5,589 bases of DNA. Origin: JBPESN01 sp051710625. Lineage in GTDB: Bacteria > Pseudomonadota > Gammaproteobacteria > Enterobacterales > Enterobacteriaceae. Below are positions 1 to 5,589 of this stretch, in pieces. The notes below the pieces were generated by a model. The model had not been told where the DNA came from. It did no database searches and worked only from the letters and a program-made list of their open reading frames with translations. Both the position numbers and the translations under genes were made by a program. The stretch lies in assembly GCF_051710625.1 (NCBI RefSeq), contig NZ_JBPESN010000105.1:1-5589 (forward strand), given 5' to 3'. Each line of letters starts with the position of its first letter. Position 1 is the first letter of the stretch.

Positions 1-76
1 CGGCGGTGTAATTTTGGTCGACAACCAGTTGAGCGGATTCGCGTTTAAATTCAGGACTAAAATTTCTTCTTTTTAT
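1..76 (-). CDS. IS3-family transposase OrfA, N-terminal fragment (runs off window)
   Basis: On the minus strand from 76 the frame reads I-K-R-R-N-F-S-P-E-F-K-R-E-S-A-Q-L-V-V-D and then Q-N-Y-T-A. This is the typical beginning of an IS3-family OrfA, the small helix-turn-helix protein that binds the IS ends and is joined to the OrfB integrase (DDE) domain by programmed frameshifting. Only about 25 residues are visible. The codon where a start ATG is expected (74-76) reads ATA. The frame stays open upstream to a GTG at 112-110, so either GTG initiation or a lost start is possible. The identical fragment occurs at the right edge. Confidence 0.7.
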   Translation of the reverse strand, partial: MKRRNFSPEFKRESAQLVVDQNYTA

Positions 77-96
77 TGGTGCACCCGTGTTGTTCT

Positions 97-115
97 GAGG
101 TGAGCATATCACCTC
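97..115 (-). promoter_or_regulatory. Hairpin inside the IS terminus, upstream of OrfA
   Basis: GAGGTGA (97-103) and TCACCTC (109-115) form a perfect 7-bp stem around a 5-nt loop. It lies about 20 nt upstream of the OrfA start region and contains a GGTG element and the alternative GTG start. Hairpins in IS leaders often hide translation signals from readthrough transcripts; that role here is inference. The same structure occurs at 5475-5493. Confidence 0.4.
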
Positions 116-140
116 TGTTCAGGTGGCTAAATTCAGTGTG

Positions 141-164
141 CCACTACACCACTACACCAGTACA
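141..164. repeat. Three tandem 8-mers spanning the IS tip
   Basis: The plus strand reads CCACTACA (141-148), CCACTACA (149-156) and CCAGTACA (157-164). The first copy is the outermost 8 bp of the IS itself, the second is flanking DNA identical to it, and the third differs by one base. The right-hand IS copy is not flanked this way. Confidence 0.75.
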
Positions 165-281
165 CAGAGCATTGTATATAAGAAACACGTCAGCCTGGAC
201 TGCCTTGCATTTGGTTCATCATGCACTCAAAAAGAAGTGGCCTCAACTAGCGAGATTCAGTCGATTAACGAGGAAAGCCTA

Positions 282-560
282 ATGGAGGATCCTTTAGAAG
301 CTACTTGGCATATGATTTATAAGTCACTGAATAAAAAATATTTAAAGGCGTTAATAAGCTTGCTTTTGCAAGAAGGGGCAAAGGGTGTATTGGCGTTATC
401 AGAACGTAAAGATGACTTAGATAGCTTGTTACTCCAACTTCCGAAAGAAGAAAAAGAACGTCTGATAGCCCTACACAAAGCTAAAAAGAAGGCGGTATCT
501 GAAAAGTGTGCAGTAAAAGATGTGGCAAGCTTAAACTGTAAGAAAAGTGAAGCGGCCTAA
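282..560 (+). CDS. Small lysine- and leucine-rich hypothetical protein
   Basis: I do not recognise this 92-residue protein. The start ATG at 282 is chosen because AGGA at 271-274 lies 7 nt upstream, a good ribosome binding site. The frame is also open further upstream into the IS (GTG at 123), but that part has no coding character I can identify and would be an IS fusion. The protein begins M-E-D-P-L-E-A-T-W-H, has a hydrophobic, leucine-rich helical stretch near residues 15-33, and then a strongly charged Lys/Glu/Asp-rich half likely to be helical and soluble. No signal peptide, membrane segment or catalytic motif is evident. Codon use is AT-rich (many TTA, AAA, GTA), unlike the GC-rich genes to its right, which suggests a different origin. 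It could instead be the tail of a longer gene cut by the left IS. A candidate terminator hairpin follows directly. Confidence 0.5.
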   Translation: MEDPLEATWHMIYKSLNKKYLKALISLLLQEGAKGVLALSERKDDLDSLLLQLPKEEKERLIALHKAKKKAVSEKCAVKDVASLNCKKSEAA

Positions 561-563
561 ATG

Positions 564-600
564 AAAATTAGGTTATTATCTATCTAATTTTATTATTTTT
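564..600 (+). terminator. Weak AT-rich terminator candidate after the small ORF
   Basis: AAAATTAG (564-571) and CTAATTTT (584-591) are perfect 8-bp inverted repeats with a 12-nt loop, starting 4 nt past the stop codon at 558-560 and followed by a T-rich stretch to 600. The stem has only one G-C pair, so it would be weak. Position is the main support. Confidence 0.35.
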
Positions 601-698
601 ATGATTTACTAATATTTTTTAACCTAATTCACATATATCTAATGGATGCCCAAAAGGCGTTTAAACTACCTTTAAATCTGCTCAAACCACAGTCATTC

Positions 699-833
699 GA
701 GTCCAGAATTTAGTGCAAAAAAAATCATTTTTTGCCCATTTTTTTGCGACGAGTTCAGAATCTGTAAAATTTCTGTAAGCCGTGCCATTAAAGGGCTTCC
801 GGCTAACTCATCGTTTAACTTGAGAGTCCAGAA
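699..833. repeat. Three spaced copies of GAGTYCAGAA
   Basis: GAGTCCAGAA occurs at 699-708 and 824-833, and GAGTTCAGAA at 751-760, all in the same orientation, with start-to-start spacings of 52 and 73 bp. The last copy abuts the junction with the truncated LysR gene. This could be a protein-binding array or the footprint of repeated short insertions; neither is shown. Confidence 0.6.
715..745 (+). terminator. A/T hairpin followed by T-run, possible terminator
   Basis: GCAAAAAA (715-722) pairs perfectly with TTTTTTGC (728-735) around a 5-nt loop, and a run of seven T follows at 739-745. The shape is terminator-like, but the stem has only two G-C pairs and no obvious gene ends immediately upstream (the small ORF ends 150 bp before). 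A stiff A-tract or chance is equally possible. Confidence 0.25.
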
Positions 834-847
834 ATGATTGCCACCCC

Positions 848-1493
848 ACATTACAGGCGGAACTTGAGGATATTAACGCCCTGCGCAAGGGGCGGCTGCG
901 CCTGGGTATACCCCCTATGGTGGGGACGCAGATGGCGGAGCTTATCGGCGATTTCCCCCAGCGCTACCCGGGTATCGAGCTGGAGATAGCGGAATTTGGC
1001 GGCGTCATTATGCAACAGGCGGTGCTGGCTGGCCATTTGGATCTGGTGCTGACCGCGCTGACTGCCGAGGTCGACCCCGAGCAGCGGCGCTCTCCCTGGT
1101 TAACGCAGCGGGAGGTCCCCGTTTACGCTGCTGGGCGAGTGGCAGGTATTGATATATAACGAAGATTTTTCGCTGTACCGGCAATTGCTTAACGCTTTCG
1201 ACGCGGCCGGGATTGAACCGCAAATTGCGATCCGCAGCGGTTAGTGGGATTTTCTGGCGGCGATGGTGGCGGCGGGCATTGGTATAGCCGTACTGCCGGA
1301 ACCGCGTTGCCGCCGGCTGGATAGCCAACGTCTGCTGTGGTTGCCACTGACGCCGCAAATGCTGTGGCAATTGGGGCTTATCTGGCGCCAGAACAGTTAT
1401 CTGTCCCATGGCGCGCAGGCATGGATCGCCGCCTGCCGCAAACGCTGGCTCCTCGGCGAGCGGCCGCGTGGTACCGCGGCAGAAGCGCCCTAG
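848..1493 (+). pseudogene. LysR-family transcriptional regulator, truncated and disrupted
   Basis: This is the effector-binding part of a LysR-type regulator. Reading starts in the linker helix (L-Q-A-E-L-E-D-I-N-A-L-R-K-G near 851-892) and passes into L-R-L-G-I-P-P-M, the usual first strand of the LysR substrate-binding domain. The N-terminal winged helix-turn-helix, about 80 residues, is absent. The first frame runs to about 1117. A +1 base in the CCCC run at 1117-1120 then shifts the frame; dropping one C gives R-E-V-P-F-T-L-L-G-E-W, which joins to Q-V-L-I-Y-N-E-D-F. A TAG at 1242-1244 stands where the context (R-S-G-stop-W-D-F-L) suggests Gln, CAG to TAG. Around 1080-1090 some 20 residues appear deleted compared with the family. 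The C-terminal part (A-A-G-I-G-I-A-V-L-P) reads cleanly to a TAG at 1491-1493. It cannot bind DNA and is surely non-functional. It converges on yjcE; the original target genes are unknown. Confidence 0.88.
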
Positions 1494-1654
1494 TTACGTG
1501 GACGCGATTCATCCCCAACCGCGAGCGTTGCTCCTGGAGAGCGGCTCCACCTTTGGTACGGCCCTCACTTTAACAACGTGGTTACGGCCCTGCCGCGTGA
1601 TTGAGGACCCGCTCGAAGGGCTCCCCAGGCACGTGCCGGCAGCGCGGCGGCCTA
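1494..1654. other. Spacer between the convergent LysR remnant and yjcE
   Basis: These 161 bp separate two gene 3' ends. They are GC-rich, with no recognisable gene and no clear stem plus T-run terminator for either side. A perfect 10-bp palindrome GGCACGTGCC lies at 1628-1637, 18 bp beyond the yjcE stop. Decayed coding sequence is possible but not recognisable. Confidence 0.5.
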
Positions 1655-3298
1655 TTAGTGCTCGACCAGCAGCGCTTCCAGCAGATCCAGATCGTGCAGT
1701 AACTTCATCAGCGTTTCATTGCTGATTTTTTGCTGTGCGCGCAAATGATAATATTCACCGCGCTCGGCGCGCAGCGCGTTAAGCCGCATGCGCCGCTCCA
1801 GATTCTCAATCAACAGGGCGCTGTCCGCGTCGTCATTGCCGTCAATGCGGCGGCGTAAATTGCCGATAACCCGGGCGCTGACTTCGTTAAGAATTTGACT
1901 GTCGATATTCTCTTCCTGGCTGTTGGCCAGCCGCTCTTCCATTTTATGCAGACTTTCAATGGCCACTTCCGCCGCCGCCGCGCGGGCCATACGTTCTTCC
2001 TGACGGTGCTGCGCTTTGTCAGACACCTGAATACCGCGCAGCAGCAGCGGCAGAACAATCACGCCACAGATAAGGGAAAACAGGATCACGCCTGTGGCGA
2101 TAAACACCAATTGGTAACGCGAGGGAAACGCTGAACCGTCGCTGAGCAGCAAGGGAATCGACAACACGCCCGCAAGCGTAATGGCGCCGCGCACGCCGGC
2201 GAGAGAGGCTATCAGAATTTCGCGCGTGCTATAGTCGCCGAAGACCATCGGCCGCTTGGTCATAAAGCGCAAACTTATGCGTTTCATCAGCCACAGCCAG
2301 CCGAAACGCAGTACCATCAGCGCAGCATAGATAAGAATGACATCGGTAAATAACATCCAGGTTTGGATGGTGGGATCCAGTTCCGCCTGGGTAATGGAGG
2401 TCTCCAGAATGTCCGGCAGTTGTAGTCCCAGCATGATAAAGACCATACCGTTGAAGACAAACTCCAGCATCGCCCAGACGCTATTGCCGCGCAGCCGCAT
2501 TGCCAGCGGGGCATTGCGGATAATGCCCGACTGACCGATGGTCATGCCGGACGCCACCGCGGCTAGAATGCCGGAAACGCTGATATGCTCGGCGATCAGA
2601 TAGGCGGCGAACGGCAGCAGCAGCAGCAATACCGTCTGCGTCGCGGCGTCGTCGCCGCTCCAGCGGGTAATCAGCCGCAGGGACTTGCTGTAACCCCAGG
2701 TTACCGCCACGCCGGCCAGCAGACCGCCCGCCGCCACTTTAACAAACTCGAGCGAGGCGCCGCCGACGGAAAACACCATCGTCCCCATCGCCGCCGCGAT
2801 GGCGAATTTAAGCGACACCAGACCGGAGGCGTCATTCATTAGCGCTTCGCCCTGCAAAATGTCCATCAACTTTTTCGGGATGCGCCCTTCGCCAACAATC
2901 CCCGACAGCGCGACCGCATCGGTGGGAGATAGCACGGCCGCCAGCGCCAGCGCCGCCACCAGCGGGATGCCCGGCACCATCCAGTAAATCAGATAACCGA
3001 TACCGACCACCGTGATAATCACCAACACCAACGCCAGCGCCACAATCTCGCCGCCGTGGCGCAAAAATTCGCGCGTGGGCGTCTTCCAGCCATCGGAAAA
3101 CAACAGCGGCGGGATAAATAGCACCAGGAAAAGCTCAGGATTAAAATCCACGTGCAGGCCGAACTTTGGCCAGGCCAGCAGCGCGCCGAGCGCTATCTGC
3201 ATCAGCGGCAGCGGTATTTGAAACGGTAGGATACGTGTCACTACCCCGGAAAGGGACACGATAAGGGTGAGGATAAGAATTGTAAAAAAGATTTCCAT
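1655..3298 (-). CDS. yjcE: Na+/H+ antiporter YjcE, CPA1 family
   Basis: An inner-membrane cation/proton antiporter of the CPA1 family, expected to exchange cytoplasmic Na+ (or K+) for H+ in pH and salt homeostasis. The 547-residue product begins M-E-I-F-F-T-I-L-I-L and matches the E. coli YjcE I remember in sequence and length (549 residues). A Na_H_Exchanger domain of many hydrophobic segments covers about residues 5-422. The S-P-T-D motif is at 124-127, the G-E-A-L-M-N-D-A-S motif with the family's key N155-D156 at 150-158, and A-G-V-R-G-A-I-T-L-A with conserved Arg370 at 367-376. A charged, helical cytoplasmic tail follows from about 423 and ends L-L-E-A-L-L-V-E-H. The start at 3298 is chosen over an open extension to 3373 because AAGG lies 5 nt upstream (3304-3307) and the product then matches E. 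coli. There is no internal stop or frameshift. The gene is monocistronic, between a ruined regulator and a ruined receptor that is transcribed toward it from behind a strong terminator. Confidence 0.96.
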   Translation of the reverse strand: MEIFFTILILTLIVSLSGVVTRILPFQIPLPLMQIALGALLAWPKFGLHVDFNPELFLVLFIPPLLFSDGWKTPTREFLRHGGEIVALALVLVIITVVGIGYLIYWMVPGIPLVAALALAAVLSPTDAVALSGIVGEGRIPKKLMDILQGEALMNDASGLVSLKFAIAAAMGTMVFSVGGASLEFVKVAAGGLLAGVAVTWGYSKSLRLITRWSGDDAATQTVLLLLLPFAAYLIAEHISVSGILAAVASGMTIGQSGIIRNAPLAMRLRGNSVWAMLEFVFNGMVFIMLGLQLPDILETSITQAELDPTIQTWMLFTDVILIYAALMVLRFGWLWLMKRISLRFMTKRPMVFGDYSTREILIASLAGVRGAITLAGVLSIPLLLSDGSAFPSRYQLVFIATGVILFSLICGVIVLPLLLRGIQVSDKAQHRQEERMARAAAAEVAIESLHKMEERLANSQEENIDSQILNEVSARVIGNLRRRIDGNDDADSALLIENLERRMRLNALRAERGEYYHLRAQQKISNETLMKLLHDLDLLEALLVEH

Positions 3299-3303
3299 GC
3301 TTT

Positions 3304-3307
3304 CCTT
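3304..3307 (-). promoter_or_regulatory. Ribosome binding site of yjcE
   Basis: AAGG on the minus strand sits 5 nt before the ATG at 3298-3296. It decides the start codon: the longer open frame to 3373 adds 25 residues (M-G-F-A-F-A-G-S and onward) that are Cys/Ser-rich, lack a matching site and are not in the E. coli protein. Confidence 0.7.
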
Positions 3308-3372
3308 AGTCTCTAGCTTTTGCGGCAATGTGCAGGACGCGCAAGAACAGCTCCCCGCAAACGCGAACCCCA

Positions 3373-3402
3373 ATGATAGTAGATCATTTTCCCGGCAGTT
3401 AA
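3373..3402 (-). promoter_or_regulatory. Candidate sigma-70 promoter of yjcE
   Basis: On the minus strand TTAACT (3402-3397, 4 of 6 matches to TTGACA) and TATCAT (3378-3373, 5 of 6 to TATAAT) are separated by 18 bp. The leader to the start codon would be about 65-70 nt. An inverted repeat AATGAT-AGTAG-ATCATT (3372-3388) overlaps the -10 box and could be an operator, though I know no regulator for it. Transcription start is not shown. Confidence 0.4.
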
Positions 3403-3483
3403 AAAGCCGTTATCAACTATCGGCCTGCGTAATAGGGGTTTTAACCGTTAAAGATAGCGGCCGTCGCCTCACCATTGTTCAGG

Positions 3484-3512
3484 CAAAAAAACGCACCGGC
3501 TTGCCGGTGCGT
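3484..3512 (-). terminator. Strong intrinsic terminator of the siderophore receptor gene
   Basis: On the minus strand ACGCACCGGC (3512-3503) and GCCGGTGCGT (3500-3491) form a perfect 10-bp, GC-rich stem around a 2-nt centre, followed by seven T (3490-3484). It lies 34 nt after the expected stop codon position of the receptor gene. Because the natural stop has been lost, the receptor frame now runs through it. Confidence 0.92.
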
Positions 3513-3548
3513 CTGTACTCCTGGGCGATAAGCGCCTGGGGGAGCTTG

Positions 3549-5441
<1,893 letters not shown>

Positions 5442-5474
5442 TGTAGTGGCACACTGAATTTGGCCACCTGAACA

Positions 5475-5493
5475 GAGGTGATATGCTCACCTC
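5475..5493 (+). promoter_or_regulatory. Hairpin inside the IS terminus, upstream of OrfA
   Basis: GAGGTGA (5475-5481) and TCACCTC (5487-5493) form a perfect 7-bp stem with a 5-nt loop ahead of the OrfA frame, the same as in the left copy. It may limit transposase translation from transcripts that enter from outside; this is inference from other IS leaders. Confidence 0.4.
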
Positions 5494-5513
5494 AGAACAA
5501 CACGGGTGCACCA

Positions 5514-5589
5514 ATAAAAAGAAGAAATTTTAGTCCTGAATTTAAACGCGAATCCGCTCAACTGGTTGTCGACCAAAATTACACCGCCG
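5514..5589 (+). CDS. IS3-family transposase OrfA, N-terminal fragment (runs off window)
   Basis: The frame from 5514 reads K-R-R-N-F-S-P-E-F-K-R-E-S-A-Q-L-V-V-D after an ATA codon at 5514-5516, then Q-N-Y-T-A, and leaves the window. This is the beginning of an IS3-family OrfA with its helix-turn-helix still beyond the edge. As in the left copy, ATA occupies the expected ATG position and an in-frame GTG lies at 5478-5480 with no stop between. An overlapping ATG at 5483 is in another frame and meets TAG at 5531-5533. Confidence 0.7.
   Translation, partial: MKRRNFSPEFKRESAQLVVDQNYTA

Larger units (their letters stand above)
1..148 (-). mobile_element. IS3-family insertion sequence, 5' terminus, leftward-reading copy (partial)
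   Basis: The reverse complement of this segment is the same as 5442-5589 except for one base (128 versus 5462). The element's tip is at 148 and reads TGTAGTGGCACACTG inward, beginning with TG as IS3-family ends do. Inside it are a short hairpin and then the start of a transposase OrfA reading frame. Only the first 148 bp of the element are in the window; the rest runs off the left edge. The boundary at 148 is set by where similarity to the right-hand copy stops. The family call comes from the OrfA peptide and the TG terminus; the named IS cannot be fixed from sequence alone. Confidence 0.85.
561..833. other. AT-rich non-coding stretch between the small ORF and the LysR remnant
   Basis: I see no convincing gene here. 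It is AT-rich with long A and T runs and is unlike the GC-rich sequence that begins near 848. It holds two hairpins beside T-runs (564-600, 715-745), a further imperfect stem-loop (AGCCG 778-782 with CGGCT 800-804), and three copies of GAGTYCAGAA. The sharp change of composition around 834-850 coincides with the point where the LysR gene has lost its 5' end, so a past insertion or deletion junction probably lies there. Origin as phage, plasmid or degraded IS DNA cannot be decided by eye. Confidence 0.6.
5442..5589 (+). mobile_element. IS3-family insertion sequence, 5' terminus, rightward-reading copy (partial)
   Basis: The tip TGTAGTGGCACACTG starts at 5442, immediately after codon ACC (5441-5439, minus strand) of the receptor plug domain, so this copy interrupts that gene. 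The sequence is the inverted copy of 1-148 with one difference at 5462. It continues off the right edge. Because only one end is visible, target-site duplication and full length cannot be judged. Confidence 0.85.

Noticed and set aside
141..156. IS circle junction (abutted left and right ends)
   Set aside because: Both 8-mers are in the same orientation as the left end; a junction would need the opposite orientation of an IS right end.
123..281. Upstream extension of the small ORF to a GTG within the IS
   Set aside because: It would translate the IS tip and the 8-mer array; a good ribosome binding site exists only at the ATG at 282.
695..708. tRNA remnant suggested by the T-loop-like ATTCGAGTCC
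   Set aside because: No paired T stem, acceptor stem or other tRNA arm is found around it.
1628..1637. GGCACGTGCC palindrome as yjcE terminator
   Set aside because: It has no loop and no following T-run; it may be chance in GC-rich DNA.
3299..3373. 25-residue N-terminal extension of YjcE
   Set aside because: No ribosome binding site, Cys/Ser-rich unusual sequence, and absent from the E. coli protein; it also reads across the putative promoter.
3372..3388. Fur box upstream of yjcE
   Set aside because: Half-sites AATGAT/ATCATT resemble Fur sites, but the 5-nt gap is wrong for the classic 19-bp box.

Overview
The window looks like a piece of an enterobacterial genome undergoing decay, most like a Sodalis-type insect symbiont. 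That assignment is an inference from three things: a YjcE protein close to the E. coli one, two neighbouring genes ruined by small mutations, and insertion-sequence (IS) ends at both edges. No 16S or other diagnostic marker is present, so the genus is not proven.

Layout, left to right. Positions 1-148 and 5442-5589 are the same 148-bp IS3-family terminus in inverted orientation, each reading outward, with one mismatch between them. They end at exactly the same base of the element, so the window is probably an assembly contig that stops inside a repeated IS. Positions 149-833 form an AT-rich island carrying one small unrecognised ORF (282-560, +), two hairpins next to T-runs, and three copies of GAGTYCAGAA. 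Positions 848-1493 (+) are the remains of a LysR-type regulator that has lost its DNA-binding domain and carries an internal deletion, a frameshift and a nonsense codon. After a 161-bp spacer, 1655-3298 (-) is an intact yjcE, a CPA1-family Na+/H+ antiporter, with its own ribosome binding site and a plausible promoter. Positions 3549-5441 (-) are a TonB-dependent ferric-siderophore receptor pseudogene. It is cut at its 5' end by the right IS, broken by three +1 frameshifts and two nonsense codons, and has lost its natural stop, but its strong intrinsic terminator (3484-3512) survives. An eight-fold GTTGCC microsatellite lies in the barrel region and encodes (Gly-Asn)8.

Functionally, yjcE is the only clearly working gene of known family. 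The regulator and the iron receptor are non-functional, which fits relaxed selection in a host-restricted bacterium. I see no undescribed multi-gene system. The items most worth a second look are the hexanucleotide repeat in the receptor, the stop-loss that runs the reading frame through the terminator, the all-insertion frameshift pattern, and the unexplained AT-rich island.
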